From positions 1,520,501 to 1,584,500 of the forward strand of contig OX459099.1 of assembly GCA_949775045.1 (NCBI GenBank): a stretch of DNA of 64,000 nucleotides, read 5' to 3'. Under the pieces are notes generated by a model, which was not told where the DNA came from, ran no database searches, and saw only the letters and a list, made by a program, of their open reading frames with translations. The DNA comes from Metridium senile. Lineage: Eukaryota > Cnidaria > Anthozoa > Actiniaria > Metridiidae. Below are positions 23,109 through 34,262 of the stretch, piece after piece; within the stretch, counting starts at the first letter, position 1; each line of letters opens with the position of its first letter. The translations under genes and the position numbers were made by a program.

Positions 23109-25215
23109 AGTCGAGTTTCTTGGCCATGTGGTGACCAGCCAAGGCCTTAAACCTGATCCCAAGAAGGTGGAAGCCATTCTGCAAATGGAAAACCCAACTG
23201 ATGTTGCTGGAGTCCGTCGTCTGCAAGGAACTGTCACTTACCTTGCAAAGTTCTTACCACAACTGTCGACTGTCCTGGAACCCATCAGAAGGCTCACTCG
23301 TCAAGAGGAACAGTGGGAATGGACAGAAGAACAAGACAAAGCCATGTCTGAGCTGAAAAAGCTTGTCACAACAGCTCCAGTGCTTGCCTATTATGACCCT
23401 GCAAAGGAACTTACAATACAATGTGATGCTTCGAGCACGGGACTGGGAGCTGTATTACTGCAGGATGAACACCCTCTTGCTTATGCCAGTCGAGCATTGT
23501 CTGACACCGAAACTGGTTATGCGCAAATTGAAAAGGAGTGCCTGGCAATAGTGTTCTCAATGGAAAGATTCCACCAATACACATTTGGCAGGAAGACAAC
23601 AGTCCACACCGACCATAAGCCTCTTGAGATGATTGTCAGAAAGCCTCTACACAAAGCCCCGAAGCGCTTGCAAGGTATGCTTCTAAGGCTTCTACAGTAT
23701 GATACAGAAGTCATCTACAAGAAAGGTACAGAAATGCATATTGCTGATATGTTATCAAGAGCATACCTTCCTCTGGATCCTCACCACAAAGACCAATTCT
23801 CTCAAGTCAATGCTGTGTGTCATCTCAGGATCAGTGAGCAACGATTAAGAGATCTTCAACAAGCGACAAAAATGGACAAGACCCTAGCCATACTGAAGAA
23901 TGTTATCCTGCAAGGGTGGCCAGACTCCAAGCAAAGTCTGCCAACGCAAGTCACCCCTTACTTCTCATACAGAGAAGAACTTACTGTCCATGATGGACTC
24001 GTATTCAAAGGGGAGCGTGTCATCGTCCCTGAAAGTCTTCGCAAACCCTTCAAAGAGCAGCTGCACAGCTCACACCTAGGAGGAGAAAGCATGTTGAGAA
24101 GAGCACGCGAGTGTCTCTTCTGGCCAAACATGGCATCTGACATCAAGCAGATAGCAGACACGTGCGAAGCGTGTCAGACTTTTCCCAAAACGCAGCAGAA
24201 AGAACCGCTGATATCCATTGAAACAGAGTACCCCTGGGAAAAGGTAGGAGCAGATATCTTCACCCTGCAGAAGAAAGATTACTTAGTCACCGTAGACTAC
24301 TTTAGTGGATTCTGGGAGGTAGACCTTCTACGATCAGTCACCTCTACCACTGTCATTAACAGGCTTAAACAACACTTCGCAAGGAATGGAATTCCCTCGG
24401 TCCTGATAAGCGATAACGGCCCACAATTCGCATCACAAGAGTTTCTTGATTTTACATCAAACTGGGACTTTGAACACTGTACCTCTTCGCCACATCACCC
24501 TAATGCTAATGGAAAGGTGGAATCAGCAGTAAAGGCCGCTGAGAAGATGCTAACAAAATGTGCAATGTCTCGCACTGACCCATGTATTGCACTTCTGGAA
24601 ATACGCAACACTCCAACACAAGGAGCAGGAACCAGCCCAGCTCAAAGGCTACTCAACCGGCGAACGAGAACCCTCATACCTGCAACAGACAACAAGCTAG
24701 CGCCAAAAGGAACTGAATATATGCTTGACTCCATGAAGATGAAGCACAACAAAGGCCTGCAAACTAATCAGTACAATAAGGGTGCACGAGAACTACCAAG
24801 CTTAGAAGAAGGTGATACTGTCCGACTCAAACCATACAAGCTAGGTCAGAAGGAGTGGCAGAAAGGTATTGTGACAAAGAGACTTGACGAAAGGTCATAT
24901 GAAGTCGAAACGACATCAGGGACACTAAGAAGAAACAGAGTCCACCTGAAGAAGACTTCCGAATCACCACCTGTGACAGAAGCAGAGAACTACCTGATGG
25001 CACCTACAGCCACAGAACCATCTGAATCGTGTGCGCCCACAAGCAAGCAGCAACCAGTACAGCAGTCTCAACCGCCTCAAAGACCAGCCACTGCACAAGA
25101 AAGTACACCTCCGCTACAAGCTTCTGGACAAGAAGCCACACCCGAGCTCAGGAGATCAAGCAGAGCAACCAAGACACCTACTCATCTCAAGGACTATGTC
25201 ACAGATAAGAAATGA
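23089..25215 (+). CDS. RT thumb, RNase H and integrase of Ty3/gypsy element
   Basis: Continuation of pol in the +1 frame relative to 21138-23108; it has no plausible start codon of its own. It opens with the connection region (G-L-K-P-D-P-K-K). RNase H follows: D-A-S-S-T-G-L-G-A-V-L-L, E-K-E-C-L-A and T-D-H-K-P-L. Then come the integrase zinc domain (H-S-S-H-L-G-G and C-E-A-C-Q) and the catalytic triad: D in G-A-D-I-F, D in S-D-N-G-P-Q-F and E in N-G-K-V-E-S, the last two separated by 35 residues as is usual. The C-terminal region is Pro/Gln-rich, with a basic tail and no chromodomain that I recognise. Confidence 0.92.
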   Translation, partial: SVFKTTEVEFLGHVVTSQGLKPDPKKVEAILQMENPTDVAGVRRLQGTVTYLAKFLPQLSTVLEPIRRLTRQEEQWEWTEEQDKAMSELKKLVTTAPVLAYYDPAKELTIQCDASSTGLGAVLLQDEHPLAYASRALSDTETGYAQIEKECLAIVFSMERFHQYTFGRKTTVHTDHKPLEMIVRKPLHKAPKRLQGMLLRLLQYDTEVIYKKGTEMHIADMLSRAYLPLDPHHKDQFSQVNAVCHLRISEQRLRDLQQATKMDKTLAILKNVILQGWPDSKQSLPTQVTPYFSYREELTVHDGLVFKGERVIVPESLRKPFKEQLHSSHLGGESMLRRARECLFWPNMASDIKQIADTCEACQTFPKTQQKEPLISIETEYPWEKVGADIFTLQKKDYLVTVDYFSGFWEVDLLRSVTSTTVINRLKQHFARNGIPSVLISDNGPQFASQEFLDFTSNWDFEHCTSSPHHPNANGKVESAVKAAEKMLTKCAMSRTDPCIALLEIRNTPTQGAGTSPAQRLLNRRTRTLIPATDNKLAPKGTEYMLDSMKMKHNKGLQTNQYNKGARELPSLEEGDTVRLKPYKLGQKEWQKGIVTKRLDERSYEVETTSGTLRRNRVHLKKTSESPPVTEAENYLMAPTATEPSESCAPTSKQQPVQQSQPPQRPATAQESTPPLQASGQEATPELRRSSRATKTPTHLKDYVTDKK

Positions 25216-25365
25216 CATTGCTTTATTGACATTATGTTTATACTCAGAGACACATATATATCACAAGAGTATGTAACTTCAAAGATGTTTAGTTAATACA
25301 CCGTTTGTAATTTTCATAGATATCCTTTATGTATCAGTTAAATCACTTGTAACATTATACTTGTT

Positions 25366-25378
25366 AAAGGAGAAGGGA
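25366..25378 (+). promoter_or_regulatory. Polypurine tract
   Basis: AAAGGAGAAGGGA lies directly against the 3' LTR, where plus-strand DNA synthesis is primed in LTR elements. Confidence 0.85.
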
Positions 25379-25507
25379 TGTCAATATTTGGGCTCCCTGT
25401 GTTAGACCCTCGTGGTCTTTAGTAAACGTGCCAGTCGGCCATATTGGATTCCAGCTGTACATGTCTTGTCGTTCTCTCTCTTTTCTCATTCACTACCACG
25501 TGAAACA
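25379..25507 (+). repeat. 3' LTR (129 bp)
   Basis: Same sequence as 20912-21040, followed by the target duplication GTTTC at 25508-25512. Confidence 0.95.
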
Positions 25508-25512
25508 GTTTC

Positions 25513-26378
25513 TTGTTTCTTCTATTTCTTGTAATAGCTTAGTACTAAATGTAATGCTTTTCCATAAATCGTAAATTGCAAATACGAGCAAGAAAATGAC
25601 AAAAAAGCACATCATTTTGATGTTTTGTGAATGAATTTTCACTTGAAGAGCGCGCGCTACTGACGCCATCACACGATTCTTCAGTTTGATTGAGAAAGCC
25701 AGTTTAAAAAACTTTTCTTGGACTTTTCTTTATTCCTCCGTTGTTCAAATATGTATAGTAGTTTTAGCAGTAAAAATATGCTATTTTCAGCCGTTAAAAC
25801 AAAAGTCTTGAGGAAGAAAATGACTAAAACTGTGGAGAATTTCGATGTGTTTTGAATACATTTTCACTCGCCGTCACGCGTCATTGAGCGCGCGCTCGGT
25901 ATTTTCACTTTCGATTATCTGTCATTTTTTCAAAATAAAACAATTATTAATTAATACTCATGGTCCAATTATTACTCCAATTATTACTCGAAGACTCGGC
26001 CTCGTGGGCTATTGACTCGTAGACCATTCGGGCTGCGGATAATCAATTTTTATCAATTGGTTACGCCGGGTGAATAACAGTCTTGGTCGTGTCTTCTGTA
26101 GTGAGAAATTTGCGAATTTTGCAATCGTACAATACAATGGTACTAAATGGAACCAATAATGTCCCTCTATTAAGTAACTATAGTTAAGCTACGGATAACA
26201 ATTGCCCAAGGACCATAATAGAACCCATATTATGAATTACAAATATATAACTTCTATTTGCCTAATACTTTATAATCAAACGTACCAAATGGATATTGAC
26301 AGAGGTCCTCCTTGATATATTCCTTCGGCGAGTAGATTGACTCGAACTGGTGTACTTATGTGGTGCAGGTTTTTGTGC
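25513..26378. other. Intergenic flank of the gypsy insertion
   Basis: AT-rich with GCGCGCGCT-containing inverted stretches near 25650 and 25890 that suggest an older element into which the retrotransposon inserted. No gene seen. Confidence 0.35.
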
Positions 26379-27575
26379 ATGATACCAAGGGAGCACGGCA
26401 GACTGTTGTTTGTGGTTTGGATATATTCGTTCTTTTGAAGGTTTTAAATTACAACCATCTTTTCAAGTTTTTAATTACATAAACGGCTTTTTTCGTCAAT
26501 CGACTGACCAGTTAAAATGCGGGCACAACTATCATTGCCGAGCGAGTCCCGTAGGGACGAGTAATGTACGAGTGTCACCCGAGAGTTGTAACTCCCCGCG
26601 AGCCCCGTAGGGGTGAGGGGGAATGAAGCCGTTGAAATTCTGCAGTATGATGCTCGTAGCACGTTGCTAAGAACATTTCCGTTGCTGGGAACATTTTGTA
26701 AAGACGAGAATAATCGAAATCGTAAAACCAGATACGAAGAACAGGTCAAACAGGGAAAGACGCATTTCCATGAACAAGCAGATTTACATAACAAACTTAA
26801 CTTATTTGAATATTCAACGATTTTCAAATTTGAATATATATTGGCTCCTATATACAACTGATTTTTTGTGGTTCCTTACATTCATGTCCTTATAATAATG
26901 TGTAAAGAAGAAGAGAAGGTCGCATGGCAAAAAAGATCTGTATTAGTATCCTTGTAAAGTTATTAAGCTGCAGGGAAAATCAGGTTGCATCTCACGTGTT
27001 GCGCTCCATTTCATGAAGACGTATACTGTTACTGTTATATTTACTCGCATGATATCAGAATTATTAAACTAAACTAGACATTTTCCTCCTATTTTTGGAG
27101 TACTGCTGCTTGAAGCTCATATTATTTTATTGATTTTGAGCTTACAATATGACCATAACAACTCGAAATTCTATTAAAAATCCGAACGTAAACATTTGGG
27201 TTTAATATCAGCGAAGAGATCAACAAGAAGGTCAAGGCTTGTATTTCATACATTAATCGTTTCCGCTTTCGTTTCCGTTTCCAAGGAAACTGCTACGAGC
27301 ATCAGGAGAAGACACACCCCCAAAAACGTCTATTCTCGATTCGTGATTGGCTGATCATTCCACCGCTTCACTCCCCCCTCGTCCCTTCGGGACTCGCTCG
27401 CAGAGGCAGGCGCGCCCGCATTTTTCCCTTGCTGGCGGATAGTCCCATTAATCTGCCAATTTAGCTGTTGATGTAATTTAAAACGTTGAAAAGATCGTTG
27501 TAATTTAAAACCTTCAAAAGATCGAATATATCCAAACCACAAACAACAGTCTGCCGTGCTCCCTTGATGATACCT
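26379..27575. mobile_element. Foldback element, arms of about 230-260 bp
   Basis: The left arm carries ACCAAGGGAGCACGGCAGAC, GTTTGTGGTTTGGATATATT and CGAGTCCCGTAGGGACGAG. The right arm holds their complements (AATATATCCAAACCACAAAC, GTCTGCCGTGCTCCCTTG). Arms are diverged, so it is older. No transposase. ORFs in both arms reading M/C-W-F-G-Y-I-R-S-F are mirror images, not genes. Confidence 0.75.
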
Positions 27576-28908
27576 TGTGACTCGAATATAAAACAAGAGA
27601 GTCTCTTGAGATGTTTCAATTACAGCCACAGGGAACCCACAAATTTCATACCCCAAAAAGGTATGATTGACACTTGATTTTCACGCAATTTCAAATAGCC
27701 AAAGGTCCCAAAGCAGTTTGCCAGCTTTGCACAACTGAAGTTTCGCTACTGAAGTTTCGCTCGGCACAAAATGGTAAGTTTTCAATGAAGATTCTGTGCT
27801 TTTTCACGACAAAACTTTACACTTAAGGACTTCTTAAGTATAGGTAAAGCTATAGGACATGTTTACAATGTTTTTGTTGTTGTGAAAAGTTCATATTTTA
27901 TGCACAAAAATTGCAAAAACTTTCGTAAAATGTCTATACAGTTTCAAAGCTTAACAATTCTATTGTTCACTTCTAAAGCGCGAATTTTTATACATTTTAC
28001 AATAGCTATTTTGTAATTCGACACGATAAGCAGTTAGTATCGGTATTCGGCATTCAATATAATAAGTCGGGCGTTTTACCTTTTAGCCTATCTATCTATC
28101 TGTCACGTCGCCCGATTTCACGCTCATAGAGCGTCTAGTTCATTTTACGACCAAAAGAGAAAATCTCTTGTGCAATATAAACCGCTTACTAAAATTGGAA
28201 TATTGTGGAATATTCTAGTTTCAATTTTGTTTGCTTATTTATTTGTTGTTGTTTTTTTGCTTATTTATTTATTTGTTGTTTGTTTATTTGTTTGTTTGGC
28301 TATTTGTTATTTGTTTGTTTACTGATTTGCTTGTTTATTTGTTTATTTGTTTATTTATTTGTTGTTTGTTTGTTTGCTTATGTATTTATTATTTGTTTGT
28401 TTGCATATTTATTTGTTGTTTGTTTGTTTGTTTGCTTATTTATTTTTTGTTTGTTTGTTTGCTTATTTATTTTTTGTTTGTTTGTTTGCTTATTTATTTT
28501 GTTGTTTGTTTGTTTGCTTATTTGTTTTGTTGTTTGTTTGTTTGCTTATTTATTTTGTTGTTTGATTGTTTGCTTATTTATTTGTTGTTTGGTTGGTTGA
28601 TTATTTGTTTGTTTCTTAGTTGTTTATTAGCTTGCTAGTTTGTTTATCTGTTTATTTGATCCTATCATAAAAGCAATTATACAAACACTTTGCTGATTAT
28701 TCAGGATCAAAGACATGTTCGTGTTCACATGCAGATGGTTTTCTGGCTCACGTACATATTCCGCCAACCAGTAAGTACAATATTGTAATTCCTTGTGATA
28801 TATTGAACTAATATGAGTACCATTATTTATATGTGCTGCGGACAGCCATTATTATCATTATCACTCTCATTGTCGCTATTATTAGCATTCATCATTGTCA
28901 TCATCTTC
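27576..28908. other. Non-coding, with a TTTGTTTA/TTTATTTG low-complexity run at 28205-28660
   Basis: No gene recognised. The run of about 450 bp is an imperfect TTTG/TTTA repeat; its Phe/Leu/Cys/Tyr-rich open frames in several phases are compositional artefacts. Confidence 0.6.
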
Positions 28909-29042
28909 AATAGGTGAGCGTAGTGTTTATAATCAATAGTGATATTGATTTTATAATGGAAATTAAAGGTATTGAATTACAACGTTTCGGTTTCATGATG
29001 AAACCATCGTCAGGTAAAACTAAATTATGCAAATACATCAAT

Positions 29043-30493
29043 TTAAGGAGGTTCGGTACCCTTCGCAAATTGACGACCTCTCATTTTTAACGGGCCATAT
29101 CTTTTGATTCGGTGAGCAACAAGATACGAAACTTTGCAAGCAAATACACATTGCTTTGAACTTTAGCCCAGTATACTGAAGTTTGTTTACATCGGAACGT
29201 CCATAGCAACGAAAATGGGACCCTCCGGAATTCACAAAACGTTAAATATCTCTCGTATAAGGTAAATTTTAATAAAACCCACGCCAGTGCATGTAGATTA
29301 GGCCTAGTGCCTTAACTTTACAAAGTTAAAACAAAATCAAATTGAGAGTTTTTGTTCTGTAGCGAGGTAAAGTTTTCAATAAAAAAAAATGCACTTTTTA
29401 AGAAGCTGCCCGTTTCTAAATTTCAAATCTCGGACTTAAAAAGCCGTAGGGAAATAATTTTTACAGCAAACTTTAGATTATTTTATACTCGTGTAATCCT
29501 GAAAATTTAAATTCAATCAGTATTTTAAAACACCGATTCTTCTATTTGTTTGTAAAGGGCTTTTATGCGAGCGTCAGTATTGTAATAACTTTCTCCGCGT
29601 TTTCTGTCACGATTTCAAAAATCTGAGATAAATTTTTTTTATATTTTTTGACTATCAGAAGTTCACCATATTTTCAAGTACAACTTTAAATTTTAAAGCG
29701 ATTGAAATATTTTGAGGCGGTCAAATAAAATTCTAAACTTGGGTATATTTGCAGCGGATGTTTTGTTTTTATTTTAAAAAAGCGAAACGAAGGCAAATAT
29801 ACCCAAGTTCAGAATATTATTTGACCGCCTCAAAATATTTCAATCGCTTTAAAATTTAAAAGTGTACTTGAAAATATGGTGAACTTCTGATAGCGAACAA
29901 ATAAAAAAAATTATATCTCAGATTTTTGAAATCGCGATAGAAAACGCGGAGAAAGTGTGGTATAATAATGATGCGCGCAAAAATCCCTTTATAAACAAAT
30001 AGAAAAATCGTTGTTTTAAAAAGCTGAATGAGCCCAAATTTTCAGGGTTACACGAGTATAAAATAATCTAAAGTTTGATGTAAAAATTATTTTCCCGCGG
30101 CTTTTTAAGTCCGAGTTTTGAAATTTAGAAAGGCAGCTTCTTATAAATGCATTTTTTTATTGAAAACTTTGCCTCGCTACAGAACAAAAACTCTCAATTT
30201 GATTTTGTTTAAACTTTTTAAAGTTGAGGCACTAGACCTAATGTACATGCACAAGCGTGGGTTTTATTAGAATTTACCTTATACGAGAGATATTTAGCGT
30301 TTTGTAAATTCCGGGGGTCGCATTTTTGTTGCTATGGACGCTCCGATGTAAACAAACTTTATACTTGGATAAAGTTCAAAGCAATGTGTCTTTGCTTGCA
30401 TAGTTTCATATCTTGTTGTTCACTGAATCAAAAGATATGGCCCGTTCAAAATGAGAGGTCGTCAAGTTTGCGAAGGGTACCGAGCCTCCTTAA
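29043..30493. mobile_element. 1.45-kb palindromic element in TTAA sites
   Basis: Starts TTAAGGAGGTTCGGTACCCT and ends AGGGTACCGAGCCTCCTTAA. The arms of about 700 bp pair almost to the centre (AAGCGAAACG loop near 29790), with scattered mismatches. TTAA at both ends is the target type of piggyBac-like elements. No ORF of interest. A related 543-bp copy is at 30731. Confidence 0.88.
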
Positions 30494-30546
30494 ACTGAGT
30501 GTTTAAACAAGTGTTTAGTGTTTACAAGTGTTGGTATTGTGTTGGT

Positions 30547-30715
30547 ATCTTTACCTTCCTTGTTTTTTGTCCCATTTCAGATCACGTGATGCTACCCTTG
30601 AGAATTGTTTCTTTCACATGTAAATGATATAACACGTTTATCATAAAAGAACAAATCTCAAGGGAATGTCACGTGGTCTGAAATGGGCAATTTACATATG
30701 GAGGTAAAGAGGTCT
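30547..30715. mobile_element. Short MITE with inverted ends
   Basis: TCTTTACC...CCCATTTCAGATCACGTG at the left pairs with CACGTGGTCTGAAATGGG...GGTAAAGA at the right. It interrupts the 28909-31368 MITE between GTTGGTAT and CTATTTGCC. Confidence 0.75.
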
Positions 30716-30730
30716 ATTTGCCAACCACTT

Positions 30731-31273
30731 TTAAGGAGGCTCGAAATGGTTTTTGGAGCGCGCGCGCAATATTGCCAATTTTACAAGACCCCTCTGACGC
30801 GTACAAAATATATTTTTATTAATAACAACACAATGAAATGGTAGATTTTTTTTATTTTTTGGCAATTTGTTCCAATTAAGGTTTAGATTTAGTAGATCTA
30901 TTTTAAGTAATGAAAAACCATTTATATCTAGAAAAAAATCATTTTTTTAATATTTTAAAGGTTTCACATTACAGATTTTTTTTTATTTTTCCTCAGTTGC
31001 AAGAACAGGTAGGGAACTAGACATGTACAAGTTTAAAAACTTTCACCTAAAGGATTTGGAGCTTTAATAAAGGAATTTCAGGTCTTTTTTGCAGCAGCCT
31101 GCTGTTGTCATGACAACGTCAAACGCAATAATTTAAAAAAAATGATATCCTAGATCCATAAGCTTTGAAATGATATATCGGTTAACTGTGTAGCTTCACA
31201 ATCATGCTGCATGAAATGCAATATAAAGTAGGTATATAGATATATATACAGAAATCATTTCGAGCCTCCTTAA
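30731..31273. mobile_element. 543-bp TTAA-flanked MITE
   Basis: Starts TTAAGGAGGCTCGAAATG and ends CATTTCGAGCCTCCTTAA. The relative at 45611-45776 reads GCCAACCATTTTAACGATA where this copy reads GCCAACCACTT-TTAA...TTAA-TATCACGATA. That is the unoccupied site and shows duplication of TTAA on insertion. Confidence 0.88.
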
Positions 31274-31528
31274 TATCACGATATATTTTTAAACTGTCTT
31301 TGTTCTAATAACAATGGCTGATTGATAAAACAATAACAAAATACGTCACTGTACGTCCACCTGCTATCAGTGTTATTATCATTATTACTTCCTTCAAAAT
31401 CATCATCATCATCATTATCAGCATCATATATTATTATTATTAAAATTGTTCGTGAAATATGTGGCGTACTGATCTTGTTAAATATAAACCGTTTAACTAT
31501 GGTAGGAGTAAGTAAAATTTCTTCTCAG

Positions 31529-31913
31529 TATAGACCGATGTCATAAAAATGGCTGCCACTAATTATCATATGTCTTAAAATTTGTTTTTAGCGAAAGGAA
31601 GACTATCAAATGATAGAAACCTAAGTTATTAATAACATATTAAAGTTTGAAAAATTTCTGATGAAGTTATAAGGATTAAAAAAATACTGAAAACACCAAA
31701 ACGATGCATTTTATAATTAGGACTCAGTAGAACATTACATTCAAATCTTTACATATTTATTCCACCATAACTTCGTTCACATTTTGTCCGGGGCTGTAAA
31801 ACTTTCCAAAATTGTTTATTTTTGGTAGTTCTTAGATATGCCAGTGAAAAAATATTCATATCTGACTTAATTCTGAAAAACACAATGGCAGGCATTTATG
31901 ACATCGGTCTATA
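31529..31913. mobile_element. Tc1/mariner-type MITE, TA duplication
   Basis: Ends TATAGACCGATGTCATAAA and TTTATGACATCGGTCTATA. It interrupts a degenerate tandem repeat (AACTATGGTNGGAGTAAGT, CTTCTCAGTA); an empty unit nearby reads CTTCTCAGTAATAACTTTT. Insertion at TA is therefore visible. Confidence 0.85.
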
Positions 31914-32470
31914 AGTACTTTTTTTAATTTCGTGTGAGTCAGAACGTATTGATCTTGTTTAATATAAACCATTTAACTATGGTTGGAGTAAGTTAATTTT
32001 CTTCTCAGTAATAACTTTTTTTTATTTATTGTGAGTCAGAACGTACTGCATGGTCTTGTTAAACCATTGACTTCGTTGGAATCAGTAAAAATGATGTTGT
32101 TAAAATTTTTTTCAGTAATTTATTTTTTTACTTTCATTCCAAGTGGTTCTAAACCTTCATAAAAACTCTTTCAACGCACTAAGTCAAACTTTTAAAACTC
32201 TTTTAAGGTTTTAAGGAACTAGTCTCTTATTAGACCTTATCAAACCTAAAGTTCGTAATTTATTTTTTTCTAATTTTCGTCATTTATTGTCAGTATTTAT
32301 TTTTAAGCACAAGGAGTAATTTATAACAGTCAAGGTTCTAGGCCAACTTCTTTGCATGGGAGGCTTTATAATTAGCTTCATTTGAATGGCATTTCCCCAC
32401 CAACTATTGCAATATTACAAATATATATATATCAGTATATGTTGTAGTTTCTATTGTCAATATTGTCATA

Positions 32471-32718
32471 ATTACACAATACGTTATTGAAATAATTGTA
32501 AAGAAAGGGATCATGCAGGGAGAAGGGGAAACACGGAACCTCGAAATAAACTGGCAGATGGGAGAAAAATGCACTGGAGAAAATAATGAATCTAAATTAC
32601 ACAAAACGTTATTGAAATAATTGTAAAGAAAGGGATCATGCAGGGAGAAGGGGAAACACGGAACCTCGAAATAAACTGGCAGATGGGAGAAAAAAGCACT
32701 GGAGAAAATAATCAATCT
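32471..32718. repeat. 125-bp tandem duplication
   Basis: Two adjacent copies containing ATTGTAAAGAAAGGGATCAT, GAAACACGGAACCTCGAAAT and AACTGGCAGATGGGAGAAAA, period 125, with very few differences. Confidence 0.92.
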
Positions 32719-33145
32719 AAATTTTTCTTTATTTTTTTTTATCTCGGAATACAATTGCCCATATATATTAAAATTGGGACTGCAGTTGCAGTTCTGTCTC
32801 TCAACCATTTTTACATGCAATTAAGCTTAGTTACTCGATATTAAATTTGCTTCATTAATATTCATTCATAGTTACTATTCACCACCCTACCCCATTGTTC
32901 TCTCTCTGCACTAAATCACTGATTGCTGAGTACCCGCGTCTGAAAGCAAAGATATCTAGTTATGTTGCAGTTCGCACTCTGCAATATCAAACATATTGCA
33001 GTTCGCACTCTGCAATATCAAACATATTGCAGTGTGTTTTGTTAAGTGTGTATAACTAATAATTTCCATTCTAGTAAGCATCATCAGACTTATAATTTAT
33101 TAAATAATTTACTAGATAGCGATTTTTGGTGAAAAAAGACTTTGA

Positions 33146-33224
33146 GTACCAATGCCAGGATTCGAACCGAGACCTTCTGCATTGCTGGATCCGCGCTTTA
33201 AGCCATTATGCTACCCAGGCAACC
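33146..33224 (-). tRNA. tRNA-like sequence (SINE or tRNA pseudogene)
   Basis: The minus strand contains GGGTAGCATAATGGCTTAAA (A-box-like) and, about 30 bp on, GGTTCGAATCC (a perfect B box). The T and acceptor stems pair imperfectly and no clean anticodon loop can be drawn, so a functional tRNA is unlikely. A tRNA-derived SINE head or a decayed tRNA gene fits better. Confidence 0.45.
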
Positions 33225-33450
33225 GATGGAAAACTTGCAACAAAAACACGTTTAATGTCATCAAGTTCATTAGCATTCCTCTAAATAGAATTGATGAAAT
33301 TATAACTAATTAGAGTTTGGTAAGCCTATTGTTATTATATTCAAAGAGACAAGAAACCGCTGATTATTATGCAACAAAGAGAACAATAATGGGACAGGCT
33401 ATTGAATGATAATTACATTTTCATTGGCTGATCGATAATATTATAACTAA

Positions 33451-33933
33451 TTAAGCGGCGTTTACACGAGCAATTTTTCCAAGTATCCTTGACAATTTTC
33501 ATTGCTCGTGTAGACGATCAGCAAGATTTCCTTGACAATTTTATATTGACAAGGTTTCCTTGCTCGTGTAGATGATGAACAAGTTTTCCTTGACAAGTTT
33601 AGGTTGTGCCCACAATGCCTTGCAATCAGCAGAGTACTAACATAATATTGGTTCCAGTCCCTTGTCGAGTAAAAAACAAAATGATTTATTTTGAATGATC
33701 GTACGAAAAGACTGGGAACTAATCTCATTAATATTCCTTGCAACATTTTCCTTGTTGTCCGTCTACACGAGCAAACTTCATCCTTGACAATTTTTCCTTG
33801 TCAAGGAAAAGCCAACATGCTAGCTTTTCCTTGTCAAGGAAAAATTGTTCATTTTACTCCATCTACACGAGCAATTTTTCCTTGTCAAGGAAAACTTGTC
33901 AAGGAAAAAATTGCTCGTGTAAACGCCGCTTTA
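33451..33933. mobile_element. MITE with GCGGCGTTTACACGAGCAA ends
   Basis: AAGCGGCGTTTACACGAGCA at the left and TGCTCGTGTAAACGCCGCTT at the right are inverted repeats. The interior repeats CCTTGACAA/TTGTCAAGG many times. Flanks are TTAA on the left and TTTA on the right. No coding potential. Confidence 0.85.
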
Positions 33934-34169
33934 GTCTAGAGTTTGGTAAGCCTATTGTTCAAAGAGACAGCAAACCGCCGATAATTATAATGCAACAAAG
34001 AGAACAATAATGGGGCAGGCTACTGAATGATAAATACACTTTCATTGGCTGATAACTAGTTAAAGTTTGGTAAGCCTATTTTTATTATATTCAAAAACAC
34101 AAGAAACCGCCGATTACTGTGCAAGAGAGAGAACAATGGGGCAGGGTGGTGAATAGTAACTATATACGA

Positions 34170-34262
34170 TAGTCACTTCGGCCGGCCAGCAATATTAGAT
34201 ATATTGCAGTCAGCTTCGGGCTGCGCCCTCAGCTGACTGCAATATATCTAATATTGCTGCCG
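34170..34262. repeat. Perfect-arm hairpin with ATATTGCAGTCAGCT
   Basis: CAGCAATATTAGATATATTG and CAATATATCTAATATTGCTG pair around a short CGGGCTGCGCCC loop. Related ATATTGCAG strings occur at 32950-33040. Confidence 0.8.

Larger units (their letters stand above)
20912..25507 (+). mobile_element. Complete Ty3/gypsy LTR retrotransposon
   Basis: 4,596 bp bounded by two 129-bp LTRs (TGTCAA...GAAACA) that appear identical, flanked by a 5-bp target duplication GTTTC (20907-20911 and 25508-25512). Gag, zinc knuckle, protease, RT, RNase H and integrase follow in order. A TGG directly after the left LTR is consistent with a tRNA primer site. A purine run precedes the right LTR. Identical LTRs mean very recent insertion. 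One 1-nt shift in an A tract splits pol. Confidence 0.96.
28909..31368. mobile_element. MITE (TATAGGTG...CACCTGCTAT family) split by later insertions
   Basis: The left end (AATAGGTGAGCGTAGTG) and right end (TACGTCACTGTACGTCCACC) match an uninterrupted 166-bp relative at 45611-45776, which has the same internal strings (TTTACAAGTGTTGGTATTGT, TTTGCCAACC, TTCTAATAACAATGG, ACAAAATACGTCACTGTA). This copy is swollen to 2.4 kb by the elements at 29043, 30547 and 30731. Confidence 0.75.
32868..34165. mobile_element. Composite inverted-repeat element with internal direct repeats
   Basis: GTTACTATTCACCACCCTAC at the left is complementary to GGGTGGTGAATAGTAAC at the right. Inside, a segment with AGTTTGGTAAGCCTATTGTT, AAGAAACCGCCGATTA and TTTCATTGGCTGAT occurs about three times. 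A tRNA-like sequence and a MITE (33451-33933) lie within it. Confidence 0.65.

Noticed and set aside
28205..28638. Cys/Leu/Phe-rich ORFs resembling membrane proteins
   Set aside because: Low-complexity TTTG/TTTA DNA gives such peptides in all three frames.
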